From Vibrio rhodolitus (lineage in GTDB: Bacteria; Pseudomonadota; Gammaproteobacteria; Enterobacterales; Vibrionaceae), in NCBI RefSeq assembly GCF_003350325.1, contig NZ_QLYZ01000005.1, positions 62,001 to 126,000 of the forward strand: a DNA stretch of 64,000 nucleotides, written 5' to 3'. A program made the translations under genes and the position numbers. The notes under the pieces were generated by a model. It saw only the letters and a list, made by a program, of their open reading frames with translations. It did no database searches and was not told the DNA's origin. Shown here in pieces: positions 8,916 to 17,564 of the stretch (within the stretch, counting starts at the first letter, position 1; each line of letters begins with the position of its first letter).

Positions 8916-9420
8916 TATTATTCCTTTATGCAGCAAACATCTTCGTTCGCCTCTCGGTGAAGCAAGCGTTAAAACTAGACTGCCGAGTCTCAATTCAGAA
9001 TTCAACCTACCAGCAGCCAAGTCGCAAAAATTTCATCGAAACGACATCTAAGTGGTTTCGATATATTTTAGTAAATTCAAAGTCTAGTTCGTAAACGAGC
9101 TAACGTTTCAAATAATAACGAAATTGCTGGCGAGTATCACGACAATGGCGATTTAAAATAATAGAAATCTTAACTAAAAATAGTTTTCAGATTTAATAAT
9201 AGATTTGACTAATTTATTGAGCATCATCAATAGGATTAATAGATATAAATAACCGTTGTTTTTTGTTTGATTAATTTTAGCTATTTATTGGTCATTAGCG
9301 GGTCGCGAAGTGTTGGAGAAATGCTCGCTTTATCAAAGATTCTTCTAATTCACTTTTGAATACAAGAGTAAGGGCTAGGTCAAAATGAATAGAACGATAA
9401 ACCTGAGATTGTCGATATTA
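8916..9420. other. AT-rich intergenic region
   Basis: About 500 AT-rich bases lie between the end of the Lap operon and the DUF2057 gene. It must contain the promoter of the leftward DUF2057 gene. Short frames on the plus strand (8758-9094) are antisense or unsupported. I see no hairpin other than the Lap terminator at its right edge. Confidence 0.45.
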
Positions 9421-9446
9421 AAAAACGACCCGAGAGGGTCGTTTTT
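9421..9446. terminator. Intrinsic terminator of the Lap-type operon
   Basis: Perfect 11-bp arms AAAAACGACCC and GGGTCGTTTTT with a GAGA loop stand 38 bases past the exporter gene. T-runs occur on both strands. Confidence 0.92.
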
Positions 9447-9483
9447 GCTTAAGGATTGCGTGGTCTTGAGCTAGCTTATCTAT

Positions 9484-11607
9484 TTAGCTTGCTGTGCTGG
9501 TGGCGCGAACCTTACCTTGCATCAGGTTACTCAGTACTTCCGCTTTTGGACCATCGGCGATGATCGCACCTTTTTCCATCACCACGATGCGATCGACTAC
9601 ATCGAGCATCGAAGTTTTGTGGGTAATGAGGATCAGTGTTTCGTTTTTCTTCAATTGAGATAATTGCTGCTTAATGTGCATTTCGGAGCGGTTATCCATC
9701 GCACTGGTCGGCTCATCCATTAGCAAAACTGGTGGGCGACCCAAGATTGCACGAGCTATGGATACGGCTTGTCGCTGACCGCCAGACAGCAGTTGCCCAC
9801 CTTCACCCACTTGACGCTCCAAACCGGCTGGATCTTGCTGAGTGAATACGGTTACCCCGGCTCGGTTCGCTGCGTCCATGACGTCGCGATCGTCGGCAAG
9901 CGGTCTGCCCAGCGTAATGTTGTCACGAATTGAGCCATAAAACAGATGGTAATCTTGTGGTACACAACCGATATTGCGGCGAATGTCGATGTGGTGAAGC
10001 TGATCGATATCAGTGTCGTCAATTCGCACGTGACCTTCAGTTGGCTTATATAACCCCAGCACAAGGCGTTCTAGTGTGGTTTTTCCTGAACCAATCCGAC
10101 CAATAATCGCCACCTTTTCACCGGGATTAATGGTTAAGCTGAGATTACGAATTGAGGCGATCGGTGAGTCAGGGTAGTGGAAAGTGACGTTATCTAATTC
10201 AATCTTGCCATGCACGATAGGTCGGTGAATATAGCGCTTACCTTCTTCTTGCTCATCAGGCATCGCCATCACTTGTTCAATGATGGTCATTGATGACTTC
10301 GCTTGATTATAACGAGCTGACAGAACCGAAAGTTGCACCATAGGGCCAATGGCTCGCCCGCTTAGCATGGTTGCCGCAATCAATCCACCCATGGTTAAGT
10401 TGCCATCGGCGATAAGATAGACACCAAAGATGATCATACCGACATTGGAAGCTTGCTGAACAAAACCAGCGGTATTTTGAATACTGTCGGTAATGCGGCG
10501 ACTTTTGATATTCCAATTGGCCATGTGAGCAACTGCTTCTTCCCAGCGGAATTGGAACTGACTTTGCGCGCCAAACAGTTTCACTGTTTCAAGACCAGCA
10601 AGACTTTCGATTAGGTTAGCGTATTTCTGCGAAGCTAAGCGCGAACCTTCTTCGATTGCGCGGCGCAATGGTCCTTGGATCAGCAGTGAGTAAACAATCA
10701 GGATCACCACCCCAGCAATTGGTACGAACACCAGATGCCCTGCCATTAGCCAAATCAGCACAAGGAATAGAATCGCAAACGGCAAATCAATCAGTGAGCC
10801 GATGGTGGCAGAGGTAAAGAATTCACGAATCGACTCAAATTCTTGTAAGTGACGAGCAAAGGCACCCACCGAAGGCGGACGAGACTCCATTCTGATGCCG
10901 AGTACTTTACTGAACAGTTTTGATGAGATCAGAATATCGGACTTTTTACCCGCGACATCAATAAAGTAGCTGCGCATCAATTTGAGCACTAAGTCAAATA
11001 AGAAAATGACGAAAATACCACTGGCGAGTACCCACAGAGTTTCGAACGCGAGGTTAGGTACCACTTTATCGTACACCAAGCGAGTGAACATCGGCGCGGC
11101 GATTGCAAATAAGTTGATCAGAATGGAGGCGATTAGAACATCACGATAGATGCTACGTGACTGCCATATCGTGCTCCAAAACCAATGCCCCTCTTTGGTT
11201 TTCAATACCTCTGGTGATCGCTCGTCGTAGCGAAACTGTTTTTTGACTAGGAAGTAACGACCTGAATAGAGTTGTTTCAACTCTTCTACGGGGATGGAGA
11301 TCGGCACTAAGCCGGACTCACCAGTCACAATCTCAGCTTCGTTACTCTCAGGGTTAATACTGTTCAGCACACACGCATCGCCGCCCTTAAGCAGCAATAC
11401 CACCGGAAGCACGAGCTGCGATATTGAGCTAAGTTCCGCGCGATTCTCTTTAGCTACCAGCCCGGCTCTTTCTGCCGAGCGCGGAAACAAAAACGGGGTT
11501 AGCTTACCTTCTGAAAGAGGTAAGCCATTTATCAGCGCTTCTGGGGAATTCGCTAGCCCGTAGTAACGGCTGACATAAATAAGCGAATTTAAAAGTGGAT
11601 CTTGCAT
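9484..11607 (-). CDS. LapB-like type I secretion ABC transporter
   Basis: Inner-membrane ATPase/permease of a type I system that exports large RTX-type adhesins. The 707 residues split into a C39-peptidase-like domain (1-125) that lacks the catalytic cysteine, as in RTX exporters that bind rather than cut the substrate; a six-helix transmembrane domain (about 150-440); and a nucleotide-binding domain (about 465-700). Walker A is GRIGSGKTT, the signature LSGGQRQAV, Walker B VLLMDEPTS and the switch His ILITHKTS. It closes the operon, 20 bases after the LapD-like gene. The secreted adhesin is not in the window. Confidence 0.93.
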   Translation of the reverse strand: MQDPLLNSLIYVSRYYGLANSPEALINGLPLSEGKLTPFLFPRSAERAGLVAKENRAELSSISQLVLPVVLLLKGGDACVLNSINPESNEAEIVTGESGLVPISIPVEELKQLYSGRYFLVKKQFRYDERSPEVLKTKEGHWFWSTIWQSRSIYRDVLIASILINLFAIAAPMFTRLVYDKVVPNLAFETLWVLASGIFVIFLFDLVLKLMRSYFIDVAGKKSDILISSKLFSKVLGIRMESRPPSVGAFARHLQEFESIREFFTSATIGSLIDLPFAILFLVLIWLMAGHLVFVPIAGVVILIVYSLLIQGPLRRAIEEGSRLASQKYANLIESLAGLETVKLFGAQSQFQFRWEEAVAHMANWNIKSRRITDSIQNTAGFVQQASNVGMIIFGVYLIADGNLTMGGLIAATMLSGRAIGPMVQLSVLSARYNQAKSSMTIIEQVMAMPDEQEEGKRYIHRPIVHGKIELDNVTFHYPDSPIASIRNLSLTINPGEKVAIIGRIGSGKTTLERLVLGLYKPTEGHVRIDDTDIDQLHHIDIRRNIGCVPQDYHLFYGSIRDNITLGRPLADDRDVMDAANRAGVTVFTQQDPAGLERQVGEGGQLLSGGQRQAVSIARAILGRPPVLLMDEPTSAMDNRSEMHIKQQLSQLKKNETLILITHKTSMLDVVDRIVVMEKGAIIADGPKAEVLSNLMQGKVRATSTAS

Positions 11608-11627
11608 AGTCGCTGCCTTTTATTATT

Positions 11628-13544
11628 TTATTTGTCGACGATAAAACCTTGGAAAATGTCGATAAAGTGCTCAGATAAGAAGTCGAGCTGAGCTTGCGTT
11701 TCCACTCGTGATGCAATCGTCTTAATACCTAAATTGTGTGCTGTTCTTGAAATCGAGGTCAACGTAAATTGCTGTTTCTCATCTTCCAAGTGGTGTGTGT
11801 ATAGGTAGTCGAGTTTGACGTAAGCAGGACGGAACTCATTGATATAATCAAGCGATTGGAAATTGCGTCCATAGTTGTCGACACCAAATTCAGCCCCTGC
11901 TGCGCGAATGGCATTACAGAATAGAGCAGTGTGGTGTGGTGAGTTAACAAAACAGCTTTCTGGAATTTCGAAATGGATAAGCTTGGCGAGATCTTTTTCG
12001 CGATTCAATTGCTGTGAGACCCAACGGATAAAGCTTGGTTGTGAAATACTATTTTGCGCAATGTTGATTGCCACCGGCGCATCAAATGATGAGCCATCTT
12101 GTTTAATCTTCGCCAATACTGATGAAATAACGTATTCATCAAAGATATGGCTGGCATTGAGTTGCTCTAGTGCAAACAGGTATTGGTTAGCGCTATAGCG
12201 TTTATCTCCAGTTTCGATCGCACTAAACATCTCATAGTGATAGGTTTTACCCGAGCTTGCATTGGCAGGTTGCATACGGAAGGCAAACCAATCGTTGCTG
12301 ATTGCTTCTTCGACCAACAGTTTCCATTGCTGTTTACCCATCAAGGTACGAGAGTCATCGCTAGTAATATAGCCATAAGCCAGATCAGGGTTAGTGGTGG
12401 CTTCGGCGAGAGCGTTATCTAGCAAAGTCAGAATATCGGAAGCCGAGCTATTACTTGAGTTATGCACCACCCCAAGTGAGGCATTGGCTTTTGCCATGCC
12501 CGTTGGATCTGCATCAAGGTCTTGTACATAGGTAACAATGCTTTCAGCAATCAGCTTGAGCTCACCTTCGTCGACATTTGGCATGATAAAACCAAACTCA
12601 TCAGATGAAATACGTGCCAGTGCAACTTCGCTGGTATTGAGTGCGACTTTCAAATGGTCGGCAAGTTCACGTACCATTTTGTCGCCCGCTTCATAGCCTT
12701 TTTCGTCGTAGAGATCTTTGATAAAGCGCGCTTCAAGTAGGGCTACACCACCATAGGCGCCTTCGCTTAACCATGCGTTAAGCTGACTCATATAATATGC
12801 GCGGTTACCCAATGATGAGACCGGATCTATGTAGGCTCGCTCACGCAGTTGCTGCGCTTCTTTAACCTGTGCTTTAAAGGTTTCTTCAAGCTGCGCTGAC
12901 ATGCTGTTGATGCCTTCAACCACGCTGATAAGGTCGGTGGTTTTTGGTAGTGGTAACGGCTCACCAAACTTGTTTTGCGCAACCAAGGTCATCTTGTTGA
13001 CGATCATCTCGAGTGGATTTAACGCACGCTTGAGCAAGAAAGATATCGCGAACAGACCAATCAATAACACCATACAAAAGGCGATGACCAGATCTTCAAA
13101 CGCTTTCCAAAGCTGCTGGTAGGCTCCGCCAGGGTGGCTGACGATTTCTACTTCAGCCAGTTGCATCCAACCACTGGTCACTACGCGGCTATCGTGAATC
13201 GGTTCAAATAAGTTTAATCCAACAAACCACTGCGGGACGTCGCTAGGTTTGACAGGATAGGTGCGCACGATTTCTTCGTTGCTATCGAGAAAGACCAGAC
13301 GAACGACAGAGTAGCTACTGCCATCGAAAAGGGCATTGATGACAGATTCAACCGCAACGGTGTCCTTATCTTGTAAGTATGGGGCGAGGGCGAGACCAAC
13401 GGTATTGATGGTGTTATTGACCTCTGAGCGTTGTTGCTGCTCAAGGAAATTTCGAGTGGTGTTGAACTCGATAACCGATACCGAAATTAGCAGCAACATT
13501 ATTACTGCAATCATCCCTGCGACAAGTTGTTTATGTAATGTCAT
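11628..13544 (-). CDS. lapD: LapD-like c-di-GMP receptor (degenerate GGDEF-EAL)
   Basis: Inner-membrane receptor that, when bound to c-di-GMP, holds the LapG protease and so keeps adhesins on the surface. In 638 residues it has TM1 (about 8-28), a periplasmic LapD_MoxY-like domain (30-150) with the conserved GWMQLAEVEI tail, TM2 (about 153-173), HAMP, then GGDEF and EAL domains. Both catalytic sites are lost: the GGDEF position reads ISSDEF and the EAL position HYEMF. It should therefore bind but not make or cut c-di-GMP. It sits 5 bases after the LapG-like gene, so the two are coupled. Confidence 0.93.
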   Translation of the reverse strand: MTLHKQLVAGMIAVIMLLLISVSVIEFNTTRNFLEQQQRSEVNNTINTVGLALAPYLQDKDTVAVESVINALFDGSSYSVVRLVFLDSNEEIVRTYPVKPSDVPQWFVGLNLFEPIHDSRVVTSGWMQLAEVEIVSHPGGAYQQLWKAFEDLVIAFCMVLLIGLFAISFLLKRALNPLEMIVNKMTLVAQNKFGEPLPLPKTTDLISVVEGINSMSAQLEETFKAQVKEAQQLRERAYIDPVSSLGNRAYYMSQLNAWLSEGAYGGVALLEARFIKDLYDEKGYEAGDKMVRELADHLKVALNTSEVALARISSDEFGFIMPNVDEGELKLIAESIVTYVQDLDADPTGMAKANASLGVVHNSSNSSASDILTLLDNALAEATTNPDLAYGYITSDDSRTLMGKQQWKLLVEEAISNDWFAFRMQPANASSGKTYHYEMFSAIETGDKRYSANQYLFALEQLNASHIFDEYVISSVLAKIKQDGSSFDAPVAINIAQNSISQPSFIRWVSQQLNREKDLAKLIHFEIPESCFVNSPHHTALFCNAIRAAGAEFGVDNYGRNFQSLDYINEFRPAYVKLDYLYTHHLEDEKQQFTLTSISRTAHNLGIKTIASRVETQAQLDFLSEHFIDIFQGFIVDK

Positions 13545-13549
13545 AGTAG

Positions 13550-14248
13550 CTACTCATCGTAATTTATTATTGGTTTCCGTAATTGGAGCGATCGCTCGCG
13601 AGCGCGAAGATCATTCCATAAACTAAGTCGAGAAGATTTCCCGGCTAGCTGTCCATTTTTTGATTTCATTAACCACAAATTACTACCGTTGAAACTGTAT
13701 ATCGGCAGTAGATCGCGCCGCTTGGTTGCAGTGGTAATTTCTGGGTTGATGTTATCAAGAATCAGTGGCTCTGCGCTGGGGTGTGAGTAGTAAGCAAGAA
13801 CCATATGAAACTGATTTAAACTTAGGGCTTTAACATACACTAAGCGCATTTTTTTATCTGAGACACCTAACTCACGGAGTGAGAAGTATTTGGCGATGGT
13901 GAAATCTTCACAGTCACCAGCATTACTGCCTAAGAACTCTAGTGGTGTCGCCCAGTAATCATTTTTGCCCCACAACTTATCGTCATTGACGAAGTTAAGC
14001 TGATTGAAAAACTGATTGACGCGCGTTAATTGGTCGCGCTCAGATAATCCTCGGTAGGCGCTCATCTGAGTGCGCCAAGTTGTGACTCTAAGCCCCGCTC
14101 GTTCACCGTATACTCGCGTGACCGCATCGACCAAACGCTGTTCGCTGCTGTTGAGCGCTTGAGATGCTGTGGCACTAAACAACAATGTGGCGGCAAGACC
14201 TATGGTCCTGATCGCTTTTGCGCTTTGAGTGGTGATGAAGCGTGGCAA
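13550..14248 (-). CDS. lapG: LapG-like periplasmic cysteine protease
   Basis: Bacterial transglutaminase-like cysteine protease (BTLCP) that cleaves the retention module of LapA-type adhesins and releases them from the cell. The 232-residue protein has a signal or anchor segment (about 14-32) and a complete triad in order: Cys in NAGDCEDFTIAKYF near 122, His in NQFHMVLAYY near 150, Asp in PLILDNINPE near 165. The residues bound by calcium in LapG proteins lie near the Cys motif. It lies between the fusion-protein gene (12 bases) and the LapD-like gene (5 bases). Confidence 0.94.
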   Translation of the reverse strand: MPRFITTQSAKAIRTIGLAATLLFSATASQALNSSEQRLVDAVTRVYGERAGLRVTTWRTQMSAYRGLSERDQLTRVNQFFNQLNFVNDDKLWGKNDYWATPLEFLGSNAGDCEDFTIAKYFSLRELGVSDKKMRLVYVKALSLNQFHMVLAYYSHPSAEPLILDNINPEITTATKRRDLLPIYSFNGSNLWLMKSKNGQLAGKSSRLSLWNDLRARERSLQLRKPIINYDE

Positions 14249-14260
14249 ATCCTATGACCT

Positions 14261-15652
14261 CTACTCTTTTAAAGCGTTGGTTTTGGCGCTTAGGATTGGC
14301 TTGAGTAAGTAGTCCATCACGGTGCGTTTACCGGTGATGATATCGACCGAAGCCGTCATCCCCGGAATGATTGGCAAGGAGGCATCTTTATTGAGTGAGG
14401 TCTCATTGGTTCGTACTCTCACTAAGTAGAAGCTATTTCCTTCTTCATCCGTGGTGGTGTCAGCACTAATGTGCTCTAGCGTTCCTTCTAAGCCGCCATA
14501 TTTGGTGAAGTCATAGGCACTGAATTTAACAATTGCAGGCAATTCAGGGCGTAAAAATGCTATATCTTGCGGTGCGATCTTAGCCTCAACCAGCAATGTG
14601 TCTTCACTAGGGACAATTTCGACAATGTCCATACCCGGCTGGATAACGCCGCCCACGGTATTGATATTAAGAGTTTTGACTGTGCCCGTTACCGGCGACA
14701 CTACGATGGTACGATTAACACGGTCTTGCAGACCCACGGTTGACTCAGACATGGCTGAGAGACGGTCTTGGGCATCATTAAGCTTTTCTTGCTGAGCTGA
14801 GCGAAACTTTTGCGCCGCATCAATACGGCTTAACATGGCTTCTTTGATGGCAGAACGCAGCACGGGTACTTTGAGCTCACTTGAGGTCATTTCGCGGCGA
14901 GTATCGTTTACTTGGCGTTGTAGCTTAAGTAATTCAATACGTGGTACCACGCCCTCGTCAGCCAGTGGCTTAGTAATATCAAGCTCTTTGCGAGCAAAGT
15001 TGTAGCTTTCTCGCAGGTTACGTACACGTGCTTGAATTTCGATAAGGTCTTGTTGTTTCTGTTTAACCTGTTGGTCAATCAACGAGATTTGGTTACGTAA
15101 TTCATTTAGATCTTGGCGGTATTCCGCTTTCTGTCTTGCAACGAGACGCGGACGCTTTTGCTCAAAATCTTCTGGATAAAACAGTTTGTCGTAGTCGAGC
15201 TGGACATTTTTCTGCCAGTTACTGTTGTCGAAATCTTCGTCGATTTGAATACTTGCCAGTGAGGCCGAAAGTTGGATGACGTTAGCCGTCAAGTTGGCGA
15301 CTTGCTGCTCACGTTCACGGAAATCGGAGCGGAAGCGGGTATCATCGATAAGTAACAGTTGTTGCCCTTTTTGGACCAACTCACCTTCATGGACCAAGAT
15401 TTCTTTGACCAGACCACCTTCTAGGTTTTGGATGACCTGTACTTGGGAAGAGGGAACGACCTTGCCTTGACCTACGGTGACTTTATCAATCTGTGCCCAA
15501 GATGCCCATGCAATCGCGATGACAAAAAACAACAGCATCAACCAAAGCATGATGCGAGCACTGCTCGGTGTGTTTAGAAGCAATGCAGCGGTTTTGTCAT
15601 CTACATAATCCAACTCATCAGAATTGAGACGATTATAACTACTTTTGCTCAT
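14261..15652 (-). CDS. LapC-like HlyD-family membrane fusion protein
   Basis: Periplasmic adaptor that joins the ABC exporter to a TolC-type outer-membrane channel. The 463 residues show a cytoplasmic N-terminus, one membrane helix (about 33-52), a first lipoyl half (GQGKVVPSSQVQVIQN), a long coiled coil (about 95-300), the second lipoyl half (VVSPVTGTVKTLNIN) and a beta-barrel C-terminus with PGMTASVDIITG, the HlyD-family signature. It is the first gene of the operon. Its promoter must lie in the 220 bases before 15652, shared with divergent pdxH. Confidence 0.94.
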   Translation of the reverse strand: MSKSSYNRLNSDELDYVDDKTAALLLNTPSSARIMLWLMLLFFVIAIAWASWAQIDKVTVGQGKVVPSSQVQVIQNLEGGLVKEILVHEGELVQKGQQLLLIDDTRFRSDFREREQQVANLTANVIQLSASLASIQIDEDFDNSNWQKNVQLDYDKLFYPEDFEQKRPRLVARQKAEYRQDLNELRNQISLIDQQVKQKQQDLIEIQARVRNLRESYNFARKELDITKPLADEGVVPRIELLKLQRQVNDTRREMTSSELKVPVLRSAIKEAMLSRIDAAQKFRSAQQEKLNDAQDRLSAMSESTVGLQDRVNRTIVVSPVTGTVKTLNINTVGGVIQPGMDIVEIVPSEDTLLVEAKIAPQDIAFLRPELPAIVKFSAYDFTKYGGLEGTLEHISADTTTDEEGNSFYLVRVRTNETSLNKDASLPIIPGMTASVDIITGKRTVMDYLLKPILSAKTNALKE

Positions 15653-15877
15653 GAAATTTCCCTAGCGTTGACTTCAAGCATTTGTTTGATTTTATTAGCT
15701 TAACAGACATTTGTTAATAAGTTGAAATTATACTGCTCTCAATTTAAGTGGTTGTACGTAAACTAAAGGGTGATCCAGTGTTTATTTACACACTTAAGTC
15801 TAGTGGCAATTGGGCTACAGCACTTGAGTTATCAATAATATGAGCGCACAATCACGCAAAAATGTTCAGGAGTGAAT

Positions 15878-16513
15878 ATGGAACTAGAAGATATTCGACG
15901 TGAATACACTAAAGGTGGTTTGCGTCGTAAGGACTTACTGAGTGACCCTATCGATCAGTTTAACTTGTGGCTACAACAAGCAATTGATGCCAAGTTAATC
16001 GACCCTACAGCAATGACCGTGGCAACCGTTGATGAGACCGGACAGCCATACCAACGTATCGTGCTACTTAAACATTGTGATCAAGATGGTTTTGTCTTTT
16101 ATACCAACCTAGGTAGCCGCAAAGCGCAGCATATTGAGCACAACGCCAAAGTTAGCTTGCACTTTCCATGGCATAACTTAGAACGTCAAGTGAACGTAAT
16201 CGGCGTAGCAGAGAAAATGTCTGCGGTTGAGAACATGAAATACTTCACTTCACGACCAAAAGATAGCCAAATTGCCGCATTGGCGAGTAAACAAAGCAGC
16301 CGAATTTCAGCGCGAGGTGTGTTGGAAGGTAAGTTTCTTGAACTAAAACAAAAATTTGCTAAGGGTGAGATTCCAGTTCCTTCATTTTGGGGTGGATATC
16401 GAATCAAGCCAACCAGCATTGAATTTTGGCAAGGTGGTGAGAATCGTCTACATGACCGATTCCTCTATTCCAATGAGTCAAATCAGTGGGATATTGACCG
16501 TCTTGCACCGTAA
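15878..16513 (+). CDS. pdxH: Pyridoxamine 5'-phosphate oxidase PdxH
   Basis: FMN enzyme that oxidises pyridoxine or pyridoxamine 5'-phosphate to pyridoxal 5'-phosphate, the last step of vitamin B6 synthesis and salvage. The 211 residues match the usual length. Motifs include the N-terminal [16 protein letters not shown], the FMN-binding RIVLLKH and YTNLGSRKA, and the C-terminal [17 protein letters not shown] family signature. The ATG at 15878 has AGGAG five bases upstream. An upstream in-frame GTG overlaps that site and is rejected. It shares a perfect bidirectional terminator with the convergent regulator gene. Confidence 0.97.
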   Translation: MELEDIRREYTKGGLRRKDLLSDPIDQFNLWLQQAIDAKLIDPTAMTVATVDETGQPYQRIVLLKHCDQDGFVFYTNLGSRKAQHIEHNAKVSLHFPWHNLERQVNVIGVAEKMSAVENMKYFTSRPKDSQIAALASKQSSRISARGVLEGKFLELKQKFAKGEIPVPSFWGGYRIKPTSIEFWQGGENRLHDRFLYSNESNQWDIDRLAP

Positions 16514-16514
16514 T

Positions 16515-16541
16515 AAAAACGCCGCTTTAAGCGGCGTTTTT
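16515..16541. terminator. Bidirectional intrinsic terminator
   Basis: A near-continuous palindrome with 13-base arms AAAAACGCCGCTT and AAGCGGCGTTTTT starts 1 base after the pdxH stop and ends 1 base before the stop of the convergent LuxR-type gene. It serves both. Confidence 0.93.
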
Positions 16542-16542
16542 A

Positions 16543-17268
16543 TTATTTGTCTTGTGGAAAGTCATTATGAATCACGACCGAAAGCTGGGTCTTTAACATG
16601 GTTTGCGGTATGTATGAGCCATAACCTCGCTCCAATGCCAAATCCACAAGATGCGCTTTGCTATGGGCATTGAATTTTGCGCGCAAACGCGCCACATAGC
16701 CTTCAAACGTTTTGATAGATATTCCCATCGCATCGGCAATAAAGGTAGGCTTTTTGCCGTAGAGCATTAAAAACAGCACTTCTTGCTCACGTGAAGTGAG
16801 TTTCTCACTACCCGGTGCCGACACTTCCCATTTGGTCACTTTGAGATCGGACAAAATACCCGTTGCGCGGCAAATCCAATGCCCAACCTCTAAAATTGCA
16901 GTGTCGGTGAGATCTTGACCAAAAAAGATGGTGCCTTGCACTTTACCTTCCGCGTTATACCAAGGTTTTTTACTGAAAATATGTGCGCGCCAACTGCCAT
17001 CGGGGTATGGGTGAACATCGAGCACTTTGATGGCACATTGGCTATCGATAACAAGTTTATCTTGCTGACGAAAGTCTGTGGCGCAATTTGCCGTTTTACA
17101 TGGCATATCATGGTCTGAGAGACCAATAACTTGTTCTGCAGTTTGGAAGCCAACGAGTTGTGCATAGGCGGTATTAGCGTAGACAAAGACCGAATTAAGA
17201 TCTTTGCATCCCCAATAGCCTGGAAGCTGGTTGACCAGCGAATCAAAACCCATATCCACTGATTTCAC
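16543..17268 (-). CDS. PAS-LuxR transcriptional regulator
   Basis: The 241-residue regulator has an N-terminal PAS-like sensor (about 10-125, with YANTAYAQLVGF and FGQDLTD) and a C-terminal LuxR/GerE helix-turn-helix (about 165-225, LTSREQEVLFLMLYGKK then GISIKTFEGYVARLRAKF). There is no receiver domain. Three Cys in CKTANCATDF and CAIKV could bind a metal or sense redox, which is inference. The start is uncertain: GTG at 17268, or ATG at 17253 with AGGTGA a little far upstream. The target genes are unknown, and the PEGA genes are the nearest neighbours. Confidence 0.82.
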   Translation of the reverse strand: MKSVDMGFDSLVNQLPGYWGCKDLNSVFVYANTAYAQLVGFQTAEQVIGLSDHDMPCKTANCATDFRQQDKLVIDSQCAIKVLDVHPYPDGSWRAHIFSKKPWYNAEGKVQGTIFFGQDLTDTAILEVGHWICRATGILSDLKVTKWEVSAPGSEKLTSREQEVLFLMLYGKKPTFIADAMGISIKTFEGYVARLRAKFNAHSKAHLVDLALERGYGSYIPQTMLKTQLSVVIHNDFPQDK

Positions 17269-17329
17269 CTGTAATTATTTTTATGGTTAGAATAACAAAA
17301 TGGTACGTCATTCTAATTGATGATGAAAT

Positions 17330-17520
17330 AAAAAAAGCCAGACATCTCACAATATCTGGCAAATACAAGAATAACTCTTGTCGACGTGTAGAAGAGGTTC
17401 TACGACTCAGCGAGGGTCAGCCGAGCAATAGATGTATCAACAATACGATTACTGATACTGAGACCATGCGCTATAGCGCCTGACCACGGAGGCTAATTTA
17501 TCCTGAGCTCTAAGATCGAG
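17330..17520 (-). ncRNA. Candidate structured small RNA or structured 3' UTR
   Basis: This 190-base gap has no convincing ORF, but the minus strand is dense with hairpins. They are the perfect palindrome GCGCTATAGCGC (17468-17479), GTAGAA/TTCTAC (17388-17403), CAAGA/TCTTG (17366-17380), and finally a 9-bp stem GCCAGATAT/ATGTCTGGC (17337-17360) followed by seven T residues, an excellent Rho-independent end. It follows the weak GC-run hairpin that trails the FGE-domain gene. It could be a separate small RNA or the long 3' end of that mRNA. I did not recognise a known Vibrio RNA. Confidence 0.45.
17337..17360 (-). terminator. Strong minus-strand terminator between LuxR-type and FGE-domain genes
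   Basis: The stem is GCCAGATAT/ATGTCTGGC on the minus strand, with one mismatch, a 6-base loop and T7 at 17336-17330. It lies upstream of the LuxR-type gene, so it ends a transcript coming from the right and insulates the regulator. Confidence 0.85.
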
Positions 17521-17521
17521 A

Positions 17522-17541
17522 AAGGGGGGAAATCCCCCCTT
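17522..17541 (-). terminator. GC-run hairpin after the FGE-domain gene
   Basis: Perfect arms AAGGGGGG and CCCCCCTT with an AAAT loop lie 24 bases past the stop. The following minus-strand bases TTTCTCG make only a weak U-run, so it may be a leaky terminator or a processing hairpin. Confidence 0.5.
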
Positions 17542-17564
17542 CGATTTATAAATGTGATCTTGCG

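Noticed and set aside
17283-17483. 66-codon plus-strand frame
   Set aside because: It runs through several hairpins of the RNA candidate, including the terminator stem, and has no ribosome site or recognisable protein character.
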